From positions 6,882,001 through 6,946,000 of the forward strand of contig NZ_JAUSZM010000003.1 in assembly GCF_030817655.1 (NCBI RefSeq): DNA of 64,000 nucleotides, written 5' to 3'. A program made the translations under genes and the position numbers. Origin of the DNA: Streptomyces sp. V4I2 (GTDB lineage: Bacteria; Actinomycetota; Actinomycetes; Streptomycetales; Streptomycetaceae). This document shows positions 24,967 through 33,996 of the stretch, one piece after another (position 1 is the stretch's first letter; every line of letters begins with the position of its first letter). Below the pieces are notes generated by a model. The model was given only the letters and a program-made list of their open reading frames with translations, searched no databases and was not told the origin of the DNA.

Positions 24967-25991
24967 CGGTCGAAGTCGATCGCGCTGTAGGCCCGCAGCT
25001 TGCTCAGCCGGTGCTCCGAGTCGATCCGACGCACCGTCCCGGACTTCGACCGCATCACGATCGAGTCGGTGGTCGCGGTCTCCGACCGGTACCGCACGCC
25101 CCGCAGCAGCTCGCCGTCGGTGATGCCCGTCGCCACGAAGAACACGTTCTCGCCGGACACCAGGTCGTCGGTCGTCAGCACCCGGTCCAGATCGTGCCCC
25201 GCGTCGATGGCCCGCTGCCGCTCCTCGTCGTCCTTCGGCCACAGCTTGCCCTGGATCGTGCCGCCCAGACACTTCACGGCACAGGCCGAGATGATGCCCT
25301 CCGGCGTGCCGCCGACGCCGAGCAGCAGGTCGACGCCGGTGCCTTCGCGCAGCGCCAGGATCGAGCCGGCCACGTCGCCGTCGGAGATCAGCCTGATGCG
25401 CGCGCCGGTCTCGCGGACCTCCTCGATGAGGCCCGCGTGCCGCGGCCGGTCCAGGATGACGACGGTGACGTCCTCGGGCGTGGACCGCTTGGCCTTGGCG
25501 ACCCGGCGGATGTTCACGGACACGGGCGCGTTGATGTCGACGAAGTCGGCGGCCTCGGGCCCGGTGACCAGTTTGTCCATGTAGAAGACGGCGGACGGGT
25601 CGAACATCGACCCGCGGTCGGCGGCGGCCAGCACCGCGATCGCGTTCGTCATGCCCTTCGCGGTCAGCGTGGTGCCGTCGATCGGGTCGACGGCGATGTC
25701 GCACTCGGGACCGGTCCCGTCGCCGACGCGCTCCCCGTTGAAGAGCATCGGGGCTTCGTCCTTCTCGCCCTCCCCGATGACTACGACGCCGTTCATCGAG
25801 ACGGTGGAGACGAGGGTCCGCATGGCTCGAACCGCGGCACCGTCGGCGCCGTTCTTGTCGCCACGCCCGACCCAGCGGCCCGCGGCCATCGCCGCGGCTT
25901 CGGTCACCCGTACGAGTTCCAGGGCGAGGTTGCGGTCGGGAGCCTCGGAGGGAACCTCGAGCTCGGACGGCAGATGATGATGCTCGGTCAT
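24957..25991 (-). CDS. glpX: Fructose-1,6-bisphosphatase, class II
   Basis: A 344-residue GlpX-type phosphatase that hydrolyses fructose 1,6-bisphosphate in gluconeogenesis. The metal and phosphate site is visible: VVIGEGEKDEAPMLFNGE, then DIAVDPIDGTTLTAKG (the lithium-sensitive phosphatase DPIDGT motif), and downstream LLLGVGGTPEGIISACAVK. In Streptomyces this is normally the main gluconeogenic FBPase. ATG 25991 begins the typical MTEHHHLPSELEVPSEAPDRN N-terminus and has an AAAGGTG site. Its 3' end is duplicated as short tandem repeats. Confidence 0.94.
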   Translation of the reverse strand: MTEHHHLPSELEVPSEAPDRNLALELVRVTEAAAMAAGRWVGRGDKNGADGAAVRAMRTLVSTVSMNGVVVIGEGEKDEAPMLFNGERVGDGTGPECDIAVDPIDGTTLTAKGMTNAIAVLAAADRGSMFDPSAVFYMDKLVTGPEAADFVDINAPVSVNIRRVAKAKRSTPEDVTVVILDRPRHAGLIEEVRETGARIRLISDGDVAGSILALREGTGVDLLLGVGGTPEGIISACAVKCLGGTIQGKLWPKDDEERQRAIDAGHDLDRVLTTDDLVSGENVFFVATGITDGELLRGVRYRSETATTDSIVMRSKSGTVRRIDSEHRLSKLRAYSAIDFDRAK

Positions 25992-26117
25992 CGGAGCGCA
26001 CCTTTCTGATACGGCGACGGCCGGATGAGGGTATGGGCCCGACTCTATCGTCAGGCAGACAAAATGAGCAGGGGGCCCCACGGATGAGCGGACCAGGGCA
26101 CCTGCGACGATAGGGAC

Positions 26118-26639
26118 GTGGCAGGTTCGAACGGTAAGCAGAAGACGGTCCGGGACATGATCCTCTCCTTGGGTCTGATCGGGCTCATGGCGGGTGTCAT
26201 CTACCTCTTCATCCCGCACGACGACTCCGCTCCGGAGATCAAGACGGTCGACTACCGCGTCGAGCTGCTCACGGCGCGCCGGGCGGCCTCCTACCCGGTG
26301 GCCGCGCCCGAGGGCCTCTCCTCCGACTGGAAGGCCACCTCCGTCCGCTTCCAGGGCGACAACTTCGACGCCTGGCACCTGGGCTTCCACGCGCCCGACG
26401 GGGAGTACGTCCAGGTCGAGCAGTCGACTCAGAAGCCGTCGACGTTCATCGACGAGGCCAGCCAGGGCGCCGAAGCGACGAAGACCACCCAGGAGATCGA
26501 CGGCCGCACCTGGACGCGCTACACGGGCGGCCGATACGACGCGCTCGTGCACCAGGGCGACGGCGTGACGACGGTGGTGGCGGGCACCGGCACGATCGGC
26601 CGGCTGGCGGAGATGGCCGGGGCCCTGAAGATGGCGTGA
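26118..26639 (+). CDS. DUF4245 domain membrane-anchored protein
   Basis: A 173-residue protein. A short basic N-terminus is followed by one membrane helix (MILSLGLIGLMAGVIYLFIP, about residues 15-34). The outside domain is of the DUF4245 type (YPVAAPEGLSSDWKATSVRF, WHLGFHAPDGEYVQVEQST, TRYTGGRYDALVHQGDGVTTVVAGTG). Function is unknown. The family is confined to actinobacteria and often lies between glpX and exonuclease VII genes, as here. GTG 26118 starts 126 bp from the divergent glpX start. Confidence 0.85.
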   Translation: MAGSNGKQKTVRDMILSLGLIGLMAGVIYLFIPHDDSAPEIKTVDYRVELLTARRAASYPVAAPEGLSSDWKATSVRFQGDNFDAWHLGFHAPDGEYVQVEQSTQKPSTFIDEASQGAEATKTTQEIDGRTWTRYTGGRYDALVHQGDGVTTVVAGTGTIGRLAEMAGALKMA

Positions 26640-26652
26640 GCCCCCAGGACGC

Positions 26653-26690
26653 GAAGAAGGCCCCCGGCATCGCAGCCGGGGGCCTTCTTC
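26653..26690 (+). terminator. Terminator after the DUF4245 gene
   Basis: A 16-bp stem (gaagaaggcccccggc / gccgggggccttcttc) with a 6-nt loop begins 13 bp after the stop codon and ends in a T-rich stretch. Confidence 0.85.
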
Positions 26691-26693
26691 TGT

Positions 26694-26733
26694 GGAGCTA
26701 TAGAGCTATGGAGCTATGGAGCCATGGAGCTGA
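26694..26733. repeat. Five imperfect 8-bp tandem repeats (ggagctat)
   Basis: The units ggagctat, agagctat, ggagctat, ggagccat and ggagctga follow one another between two converging genes, right after a terminator. This is a small microsatellite-like array, and copy number could vary among strains. Confidence 0.85.
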
Positions 26734-26754
26734 GATTCTGTGGATCCGAACCGC

Positions 26755-27345
26755 TCAGACGGTGGTGACGACCTCGTCGTACGCCAGACGCGGGGAGCGC
26801 GGGAACCAGGCGTCCTCGCCCGGGGTGCCGATGTTGACGACCATCAGCGGGGTGTGGTCGTCGTCCAGGAACTCCTTGCGGACACCCTCGAAGTCCAGAC
26901 CGGTCATCGGACCGGCGGCGAGGCCCGCGGCGCGGATGCCGATGATGAAGTACGCGGCCTGCAGGGCGGCGTTCAGCGTGGCGGCACCCTCACGGGCGGA
27001 GCGCTCGCCGAAGAAGACGTCCTTGGCCTGCGGGAAGTGCGGGAAGAGCTCCGGCAGCTCCTCGTGGAACTCGTTGTCCGCGGCGAGGATCGCGACCAGC
27101 GGGGCGGTGGCGGTCTTCGGCTGGTTGCCCTCGGCCATGTGCTGGACCAGGCGCTCGCGGGCCTCGGCGGAGCGGACCAGGGTGATGCGCAGCGGGGACT
27201 GGTTGAAAGCGGTCGGGCCGTACTTGACCAGGTCGTAGATCGCCTGCACCTGCTCGTCGGTCACCGGCTCGTCGGTGAAGGTGTTCGCGGTACGGGCCTC
27301 ACGGAACAGGAGGTCCTGGGCGGCGGGGTCAAGAACGATTGACAT
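26755..27345 (-). CDS. Nitroreductase family protein (RutE/HadB-like, malonic semialdehyde reductase type)
   Basis: A 196-residue FMN-dependent nitroreductase-fold protein of the RutE/HadB group. Signatures are TANTFTDEPVTDEQVQAIYDL near residue 20, YGPTAFNQSPLRITLVRS (FMN site), and NAALQAAYFIIGIRAAGLAAGPMTGLDF. The family reduces 3-oxo acids such as malonic semialdehyde, or quinones and nitro compounds. No pyrimidine-degradation (rut) genes are adjacent, so the in vivo substrate is open. It stands alone, ahead of the xse genes on the same strand. Confidence 0.85.
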   Translation of the reverse strand: MSIVLDPAAQDLLFREARTANTFTDEPVTDEQVQAIYDLVKYGPTAFNQSPLRITLVRSAEARERLVQHMAEGNQPKTATAPLVAILAADNEFHEELPELFPHFPQAKDVFFGERSAREGAATLNAALQAAYFIIGIRAAGLAAGPMTGLDFEGVRKEFLDDDHTPLMVVNIGTPGEDAWFPRSPRLAYDEVVTTV

Positions 27346-27496
27346 GCGTGAACCTTCTCGGGGACGTACGTCGGATCCGGAGAAACCGGACCGGCTGACG
27401 TCATCGACCGTACGTCAGTGAAGTTCAACCTTCAACAAAAACCGGACCGTGGTGATCCGCCTCACAGGTTCGCCGCACAGCTTCGGATGCCCGGCG

Positions 27497-27739
27497 CTAC
27501 TCGGCGGCCTCGGCCCCTCCCCGGTCCGCCTGCTCTTCCTCCTCCGCGAGGGCCGCGTTCAGCCGCGCCCGCGCCCCCTCCAGCCAGCGCCGGCACACCT
27601 TCGCCAGTTCCTCGCCCCGCTCCCAGAGCGCCAGGGACTCCTCCAGCGTCGTACCGCCCGCCTCCAGCCGCCGTACGACGTCGATCAGCTCGTCCCGCGC
27701 CTGCTCGTACCCGAGCGCCTCGTCCGTCTTGCTGCTCAT
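27497..27739 (-). CDS. xseB: Exodeoxyribonuclease VII small subunit
   Basis: An 80-residue protein with the XseB helix-hairpin: GYEQARDELIDVVRRLEAGGTTLEESLALWERGEELAKVCRRWL. It forms the elongated regulatory part of exonuclease VII, which degrades single-stranded DNA. It follows xseA by 9 bp on the same strand, so the two subunits are co-transcribed. Confidence 0.93.
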   Translation of the reverse strand: MSSKTDEALGYEQARDELIDVVRRLEAGGTTLEESLALWERGEELAKVCRRWLEGARARLNAALAEEEEQADRGGAEAAE

Positions 27740-27748
27740 TCGCCCACC

Positions 27749-28957
27749 CTATGCATCGACTCGAACCACGAACTCACCCTCGGCGACCCGCGCGCGCAGG
27801 ACCTCGTCCCCCGTGACCTCGCCCGGGTCCCGGACGACGTGCCCGTCGGTCTTCTGCAGCACCGCGTACCCCCGCTTGAGGGTGGCGGCGGGGGAGAGGC
27901 CCACCACGCGTGCGTGCGTGTGCGTCAGCTCGGAGTCGGCGCGGTCGAGGTGATGGCCGAGGGTGCGCCGGCCGCGGTCGAGCAGGGACGCGACCTGGTC
28001 GGCCCGTTCGTCGATCATCCGGTGCGGATCCTCTATCACCGGCCGGGCGAGCGCCTGGGCGAGCCCGCGTTCCTCCCGGTCCACGAACGCCTGCACACAC
28101 CGCCGGGCCCGGTCCCGCAGCAGCCGTACCCGCTCGTACTCCTCGCCGACGTCCGGTACGACCTGCTTCGCGGCGTCGGTCGGGGTGGAGGCGCGCAGGT
28201 CGGCGACGTAGTCGAGGAGCGGCGTGTCGGGTTCGTGCCCGATGGCGGACACGACGGGGGTACGGCATTCCGCGACGGTCCTGATGAGCTGCTCGTCGGA
28301 GAAGGGCAGCAGGTCCTCCACGCTGCCGCCCCCGCGCGCGACGACGATCACGTCCACCTCGTCGTTCTCGTCGAGCTCCTTCACGGCCTGGACGACCTGC
28401 GGTACGGCGTGCACGCCCTGCACGGCCACGTTGCGCACCTCGAAGCGGACGGCCGGCCAGCGGTGCCGGGCGTTCTCCAGCACGTCCCGCTCCGCGGCGG
28501 AGGCCCGCCCGCAGACCAGCCCGACGAGCTGGGGCAGGAAGGGCAGCGGCTTCTTCCGCTCGGCCGCGAACAGTCCCTCGGCGGTGAGGGCCTTCTTCAA
28601 CTGCTCGAGCCGCGCGAGCAGCTCGCCGACGCCGACGGGCCTGATCTCGGCGGCCCGCAACGACAGTTGCCCCCGCGGGGCGTACCACTCGGGCTTCGCG
28701 AGGACGACGACCCGCGCGCCCTCGCTGACGACATCGGCGACGGAGTCGAACACCTGGCGATAACAGGTGACGCCGACGGAGATGTCGTACGACGGATCAC
28801 GCAACGTCAGAAACACGACCCCCGCGCCCGGCCGCCGCGACAACTGGGTGATCTGCCCCTCCACCCACACGGCCCCGAGCCGGTCGATCCACCCCCCGAT
28901 GAGCCGCGAGACCTCACCGACGGGCAGGGGCGTCTCGGGCGACGTGTTGACAGCCAT
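27749..28957 (-). CDS. xseA: Exodeoxyribonuclease VII large subunit
   Basis: A 402-residue catalytic subunit. An OB-fold DNA-binding N-terminus (VSRLIGGWIDRLGAVWVEGQITQLSRRPGAGVVFLTLRD) leads to the nuclease domain with VGLVCGRASAAERDVL, VDVIVVARGGGSVEDLLPFSDE and SAIGHEPDTPLLDYVADLRASTPTDAA. The C-terminus is a helical region that holds the small subunits. In many bacteria the usual motif after VGLV is TS or TG; here it is CG, as in other streptomycetes as far as I recall. It is the first gene of the xseA-xseB operon, divergent from ispH. Confidence 0.94.
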   Translation of the reverse strand: MAVNTSPETPLPVGEVSRLIGGWIDRLGAVWVEGQITQLSRRPGAGVVFLTLRDPSYDISVGVTCYRQVFDSVADVVSEGARVVVLAKPEWYAPRGQLSLRAAEIRPVGVGELLARLEQLKKALTAEGLFAAERKKPLPFLPQLVGLVCGRASAAERDVLENARHRWPAVRFEVRNVAVQGVHAVPQVVQAVKELDENDEVDVIVVARGGGSVEDLLPFSDEQLIRTVAECRTPVVSAIGHEPDTPLLDYVADLRASTPTDAAKQVVPDVGEEYERVRLLRDRARRCVQAFVDREERGLAQALARPVIEDPHRMIDERADQVASLLDRGRRTLGHHLDRADSELTHTHARVVGLSPAATLKRGYAVLQKTDGHVVRDPGEVTGDEVLRARVAEGEFVVRVDA

Positions 28958-29096
28958 GCCGCGAGGGTAACGGCCCGGTACGACAACGCCCCGTCACTGA
29001 GGGCTCCGCCCCCAGATCCCCGGGCCTATGCGCGGCGGGGGCGAAACCGCCCGGGTCACCACCCGTCTCACCACCAACCCGGCACACACGCGATCT

Positions 29097-29123
29097 TTGA
29101 CCCGCCGTACGCGGCCTTACGAT
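29097..29123 (+). promoter_or_regulatory. Promoter for leaderless ispH
   Basis: ttgacc (29097-29102) and tacgat (29118-29123) match -35 and -10 consensus with a 15-bp spacer. The expected start point, 7 bp after the -10 box, is the A of ATG 29131, which has no ribosome site in front of it. This points to a leaderless mRNA. Confidence 0.6.
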
Positions 29124-29130
29124 GGGGGGC

Positions 29131-30138
29131 ATGACTGCTTCGCCTGGCCGCCGTGTCCTGCTCGCCGCCCCCCGTGGCTACTGCGCGGGTGTGGACCGCG
29201 CCGTGATCGCCGTCGAGAAAGCCCTGGAGCAGTACGGCGCTCCGGTCTACGTCCGGCACGAGATCGTCCACAACAAGTACGTCGTGCAGACCTTGGAGAA
29301 GAAGGGCGCCATCTTCGTCGAACAGACGGAAGAGGTGCCTCCGGGCAACATCGTCATGTTCTCCGCGCACGGCGTCGCACCGACCGTCCACGACGAGGCC
29401 AAGCAGGGCCGGCTCGCCACCATCGACGCGACCTGCCCGCTGGTCACCAAGGTCCACAAGGAGGCCGTCCGCTTCGCGGGCGAGGACTACGACATCCTCC
29501 TGATCGGGCACGAGGGCCACGAGGAGGTCATCGGCACCTCCGGCGAGGCCCCCGAGCACATCCAGCTCGTCGACGGCCCCGAGGACGTCGCCAAGGTCGA
29601 GGTCCGTGACGAGTCGAAGGTCGTCTGGCTGTCCCAGACCACCCTGTCCGTCGACGAGACCATGGAGACCGTCGACGCCCTGAAGGAGAAGTTCCCGCAG
29701 CTCATCTCCCCGCCCAGCGACGACATCTGCTACGCCACGCAGAACCGTCAGCTCGCGGTGAAGCAGATGGGCGCCGAGGCCGAGCTGGTGATCGTCGTCG
29801 GCTCCCGCAACTCCTCCAACTCCAAGCGGCTCGTCGAGGTCGCCAAGCTCGCCGGCTCCCGCGAGGCCTACCTCGTGGACTTCGCCGACGAGATCGAGGA
29901 GGCGTGGCTGGAGGGCGTGTCCACGGTCGGCGTCACCTCCGGCGCCTCCGTGCCGGAGATCCTGGTCGAGCAGGTTCTGGAGTGGCTGTCGCAGCGCGGG
30001 TTCGAGGACGTCGAGCTGGTCAGGGCGGCGGAGGAGTCCATCACCTTCTCGCTGCCGAAGGAGCTGCGCCGCGATCTGCGCGAGGAGGCGGCGGCGCTGA
30101 TGAAGCAGCGTGCCGCAGCCGGTGGCGAAGGTGTGTGA
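29131..30138 (+). CDS. ispH: 4-hydroxy-3-methylbut-2-enyl diphosphate reductase
   Basis: A 335-residue iron-sulfur enzyme for the last step of the MEP pathway, making isopentenyl and dimethylallyl diphosphate. The three cluster cysteines are in APRGYCAGVDRAV (Cys18), IDATCPLVTKVH and DDICYATQNRQ. Substrate residues are in FSAHGVAP, GHEGHEE, GSRNSSNSKRLVEV and TSGASVPEILVEQVL. An upstream in-frame ATG at 29122 overlaps the -10 box, so ATG 29131 is preferred. Its products feed the isoprenyl transferases, including the one at 2956. Confidence 0.95.
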   Translation: MTASPGRRVLLAAPRGYCAGVDRAVIAVEKALEQYGAPVYVRHEIVHNKYVVQTLEKKGAIFVEQTEEVPPGNIVMFSAHGVAPTVHDEAKQGRLATIDATCPLVTKVHKEAVRFAGEDYDILLIGHEGHEEVIGTSGEAPEHIQLVDGPEDVAKVEVRDESKVVWLSQTTLSVDETMETVDALKEKFPQLISPPSDDICYATQNRQLAVKQMGAEAELVIVVGSRNSSNSKRLVEVAKLAGSREAYLVDFADEIEEAWLEGVSTVGVTSGASVPEILVEQVLEWLSQRGFEDVELVRAAEESITFSLPKELRRDLREEAAALMKQRAAAGGEGV

Positions 30139-30186
30139 GAGCTGTGTGAGAGCGGCTCGGCCGCGCTGTGAACGCACCTCGGCGGA

Positions 30187-30213
30187 GTGACTGTAAGTCG
30201 TCCGTCGTAACGT
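30187..30213 (+). promoter_or_regulatory. Promoter for ppgK, probably leaderless
   Basis: gtgact (30187-30192) and taacgt (30208-30213) form a -35/-10 pair with a 15-bp spacer, the same layout as at ispH. The predicted start falls on the ATG at 30220, and no ribosome site is present. Confidence 0.45.
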
Positions 30214-30219
30214 AGGGCC

Positions 30220-30966
30220 ATGCAGATCTTCGGCGTGGACATCGGTGGATCCGGGATCAAGGGCGCCCCTGTGGACCTGGACAGGGGCGACCTGGCGGAC
30301 GAGCGTTACAAGGTGCTGACTCCGCACCCGGCGACCCCGGAAGGAGTGGCCGACGGCGTCAAGCAGGTCGTCGACCACTTCGGCTGGACCGGGCCGGTCG
30401 GGCTCACCTTCCCGGGCGTGGTCACCGGCGGCGCCACGATCCGTACGGCGGCAAACGTCGACAAGAGCTGGATCGACAAGGACGCGGGCGCGTTGTTCAG
30501 CGGCCGCCTGGGCGGCCTGCCGGTGACGGTGGTCAACGACGCGGACGCGGCGGGCGTCGCGGAGATGAACTTCGGCGCCGGCCAGGGCCGCAAGGGCACC
30601 GTCGTCCTCCTCACCTTCGGCACCGGCATCGGCAGCGCCCTCTTCGTCGACGGCGTCCTCGTCCCCAACACCGAGCTGGGTCACCTGGAGCTGCACGGCC
30701 ACGACGCGGAGAAGCGCGCCTCCAGCAAGGCCAAGGAGGACGAGGAACTGACGTGGGAGCACTGGGCCCACCGCGTCCAGAGGTACCTCGCCCACGTCGA
30801 GATGCTCTTCTCGCCGGAGCTGTTCATCATCGGCGGCGGCGTCAGCCGCAAGTCACAGAAGTTCCTGCACCACATCGAGGACATCAAGGCGGAGATCGTC
30901 CCGGCGCAGCTGCTGAACAACGCGGGGATCGTGGGGGCGGCGATGCACGCGGTGAAGGGAAGCTAG
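30220..30966 (+). CDS. ppgK: Polyphosphate glucokinase
   Basis: A 248-residue ROK-family kinase that phosphorylates glucose with polyphosphate or ATP. The N-terminal phosphate loop FGVDIGGSGIKGAPVDL, the ROK motif segment VVLLTFGTGIGSALFVDGVLVPNTELGHLELHG, and the lysine-rich RASSKAKEDEEL stretch after it (the polyphosphate-binding region of the PPGK group) are all present. It supplies glucose 6-phosphate, which could feed the sugar-nucleotide pools used by the exopolysaccharide locus downstream; that link is inference. Confidence 0.93.
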   Translation: MQIFGVDIGGSGIKGAPVDLDRGDLADERYKVLTPHPATPEGVADGVKQVVDHFGWTGPVGLTFPGVVTGGATIRTAANVDKSWIDKDAGALFSGRLGGLPVTVVNDADAAGVAEMNFGAGQGRKGTVVLLTFGTGIGSALFVDGVLVPNTELGHLELHGHDAEKRASSKAKEDEELTWEHWAHRVQRYLAHVEMLFSPELFIIGGGVSRKSQKFLHHIEDIKAEIVPAQLLNNAGIVGAAMHAVKGS

Positions 30967-30998
30967 ACCTCTTCGAGGCCGGGCCGGGCCGAGCCGGG

Positions 30999-31604
30999 TC
31001 AGACGGGCGGACGGTTTCTGGTGGACCGGCGGTTCATCAGGCGAATCTTCCGCACCGTCGCGATCGAGCCGGCGACCAGCGTGCCCCCGTACAGCCACCC
31101 GGCCTGTGTGGCGAGTGCGGTGAAGAGGCCCATCAGGCGACCGCTGACGCCCTGCCCGCTCTCGGCCACGGGGAGGAGCCCCACGGCGAAGGCGATCGGT
31201 ACGACGATGGGCGCGGTCAGCAGATCGCCCCGCCGGATCCAGACGGCGGTCACGACGCACACCGGCAGGAACAGCACGCCGTACACCGTGAGCGACGCCC
31301 CGAACAGCAGCTGGTCGAGGCAGCCGAGCGCGAACATCAGAGCCCCGCAGAACAGCCCGCCGCCGAGCCCGGTGAGCCGGGGATTGGGCATCCGCCGTAC
31401 GGCCTGGACGATCGGCGGCGGCCCGGTCGGCCGTACCGCTGCTGCTGCCGCCGCTGTCGGCCGCCGCGGCGTCCCGCCTGCCCGCGCCGCCGACGAACCG
31501 GTTCTGCCGGCCCCGGCACCGCCCCGAGCCGCCTGCGGAGGCAGGGGCGGCGGCACACCGCGTCGCGTTCCGTCGTGCGGGGTTCGTGTCCTGTGTTGCT
31601 CCAC
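30999..31604 (-). CDS. DUF6542 domain membrane protein
   Basis: A 201-residue protein. The first ~75 residues are Pro/Ala/Arg-rich and disordered. Four or five hydrophobic helices follow (GGGLFCGALMFALGCLDQLLFG, LTVYGVLFLPVCVVTAVWI, LLTAPIVVPIAFAVGLLPV, and one around LATQAGWLYGGTLVAGSIATV) before a basic tail RKIRLMNRRSTRNR. This matches the DUF6542 proteins that sit next to ychF in Streptomyces. Function is unknown. It is convergent with ppgK and divergent from ychF. Confidence 0.8.
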   Translation of the reverse strand: MEQHRTRTPHDGTRRGVPPPLPPQAARGGAGAGRTGSSAARAGGTPRRPTAAAAAAVRPTGPPPIVQAVRRMPNPRLTGLGGGLFCGALMFALGCLDQLLFGASLTVYGVLFLPVCVVTAVWIRRGDLLTAPIVVPIAFAVGLLPVAESGQGVSGRLMGLFTALATQAGWLYGGTLVAGSIATVRKIRLMNRRSTRNRPPV

Positions 31605-32000
31605 TGCACCAACTTAGGTCGGTTTATGTGCCGAATCGGCCCTCAGACACGCCGTCGACCGGACCTTGGCCAAGCGTTCGATACGTCGCCGGTGCGGGTG
31701 CGGGTACGCCGTAGACTGGTGGATCGGCCCCCTGGGCCCTGTCGTCACATTCCCGCCTGCCCCGCGGCGCCATCGCACGCACGCTCGCCGCACCGGGCGC
31801 AGACCCGCGTACCACCAGTACGAGGGCCCGCGCCCGGCGCACCGAGACCACGCTCCCACAGCCACATCAGCCGCTACCGCGGCGGGCGCGGGGCCCGCCT
31901 CCGGGCGGACGACGGGCATGTGACGACAGGGCCCAGGGCCCGCCGCCGGGGGCCCGCCCCCGGTCCTCACGCCAGCCCTCTCACTCCGGGAAGTCGCACC
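31605..32000. other. 396-bp upstream region of ychF
   Basis: No gene is seen between the divergent DUF6542 and ychF genes. A tagact box at 31711-31716, preceded by a GC-rich stretch, is a possible -10 for ychF. The 3' half (31720-31990) is Pro/Arg-codon-like GC-rich sequence without coding signal. Confidence 0.35.
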
Positions 32001-33072
<1,072 letters not shown>

Positions 33073-33089
<17 letters not shown>

Positions 33090-33217
33090 GCGCAAATCCA
33101 CCACGTCGCCTTTGTTAAATGCGCAGGCCAGAAGGGTCCGACTCGTCGGAGTCGGGCCCCTGGCTCTTTCCCGTGCTGGGATGATGCTGGGATGGTGCTG
33201 GGATTTCTGACGGGTTG
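33073..33217. repeat. Left copy of an island-flanking direct repeat (putative att) at the ychF 3' end
   Basis: Starting in the ychF codons for FRFNV-stop, this stretch shares with 62706-62838 the segments ttcaacgt-tag, caccacgt, gcagg-cagaaggg, gtcgggcc, ctgg, tcccgtgc and atggtgctgggat in the same order, with substitutions and small gaps between them. The coding part differs only at silent positions (CGG/CGC, GTT/GTG). This is the pattern left by an element integrated at a gene end. Confidence 0.7.
33128..33168 (+). terminator. Terminator of ychF inside the repeat
   Basis: A stem ggtccgactc / gagtcgggcc (one G-U) with loop gtcg, extended by ccag / ctgg, is followed by ctcttt. It lies 40 bp after the ychF stop codon. 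Confidence 0.7.
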
Positions 33218-33250
33218 TCACTCATTTAGCTTCGCTTCGGGCGGCCATTA

Positions 33251-33272
33251 GTGGTACGTTATTCGGTACCAC
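33251..33272 (+). promoter_or_regulatory. Candidate autoregulatory operator of the toxin-antitoxin pair
   Basis: The inverted repeat gtggtac / gtaccac with an 8-bp spacer lies 20 bp before the antitoxin start and overlaps the likely promoter. YefM/Phd antitoxins repress their own operons through such dyads, so autoregulation is inferred. Confidence 0.6.
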
Positions 33273-33292
33273 TTGGTAGAGGGAGTCAATCC

Positions 33293-33574
33293 ATGTCGAT
33301 AACTGCGAGCGAAGCCCGCAAGGCTCTCTTTCCGCTGATCAAGAAGGTCAACGACGATCACGAGGCCATCGAGATCGTGTCCAAGCATGGCAACGCCGTA
33401 CTCGTCTCGGCAGAGGACTACGCGGCGCTGCGCGAGGGCTCGTACCTGCTGCGCTCGCCTGCGAACGCACGTCGCCTGCTCAAGGCGTACGAGAATGCCC
33501 TGGGCAACATCAACGTCTCGGAGCGCGAGCTGATTGATCCCGATGCGGCGGATCCTGCTGAGGGTGCTGCGTGA
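33293..33574 (+). CDS. Type II antitoxin, Phd/YefM family
   Basis: A 93-residue antitoxin. The N-terminal DNA-binding domain reads ITASEARKALFPLIKKVND, followed by AIEIVSKHGNAVLVSAEDYAALRE (the Phd/YefM core). The acidic C-terminal tail (ERELIDPDAADPAEGAA) would wrap the toxin. It overlaps the toxin start by 4 bp (GTGA). It lies just inside the left repeat of the island, where toxin-antitoxin pairs commonly stabilise mobile DNA. Confidence 0.92.
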   Translation: MSITASEARKALFPLIKKVNDDHEAIEIVSKHGNAVLVSAEDYAALREGSYLLRSPANARRLLKAYENALGNINVSERELIDPDAADPAEGAA

Positions 33575-33825
33575 GGCTTGTCTTCGAGGATCAGGGCTGG
33601 GAAGACTACACGTCCTGGCTCAAGAACGACCGCAAGATGCTCGCTCGGATCAACAAGCTCATCGAGGACGTCAAGCGTGACCCCTTCACGGGGATCGGCA
33701 AGCCCGAGCCGCTCAAGTACCACTTGCCCGGTGCGTGGTCGAGGCGGATCGATGACGAGCATCGCCTCGTCTACCTGGTCACGGACAAAGAGATCGTGAT
33801 CCTCGCAGCCCGCTATCACTACTGA
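33571..33825 (+). CDS. Type II toxin, Txe/YoeB family mRNA interferase
   Basis: An 84-residue YoeB-type RelE-fold toxin that cleaves mRNA in the ribosomal A site. The family pattern is complete: FEDQGWEDYTSWLKNDRKMLARINKLIEDVKRDPFTGIGKPEPLKY, then the active-site segment WSRRIDDEHRLVYLV (Glu, Arg and His region) and the C-terminal AARYHY with the catalytic His-Tyr. It is coupled to the upstream antitoxin by a GTGA overlap. Confidence 0.92.
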   Translation: MRLVFEDQGWEDYTSWLKNDRKMLARINKLIEDVKRDPFTGIGKPEPLKYHLPGAWSRRIDDEHRLVYLVTDKEIVILAARYHY

Positions 33826-33996
33826 CCGCGGGGTTGTCCGTGCTGGGTTGCCGCTCTCGTGCCGGAATGATGCTGGGGGGGGCGATCGAAGCGGAGGTTT
33901 CCGCAGGGAGAGGCCAGGGCCTGACGGGTAGACTCCAGGTGATCCAACACGGGCCATACCCATGACATGCTGCATGCACTACTGGGTTTCCTCGCC

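Noticed and set aside
26694..26733. Regulatory repeat array
   Set aside because: Eight-bp microsatellite after a terminator between converging genes, so no promoter to regulate.
28980..29060. Second large repeat tract near ispH
   Set aside because: Only a single copy of the common intergenic inverted-repeat motif (ggctccgcccc with gcggcgggggcgaaac) is present, not a tandem array.
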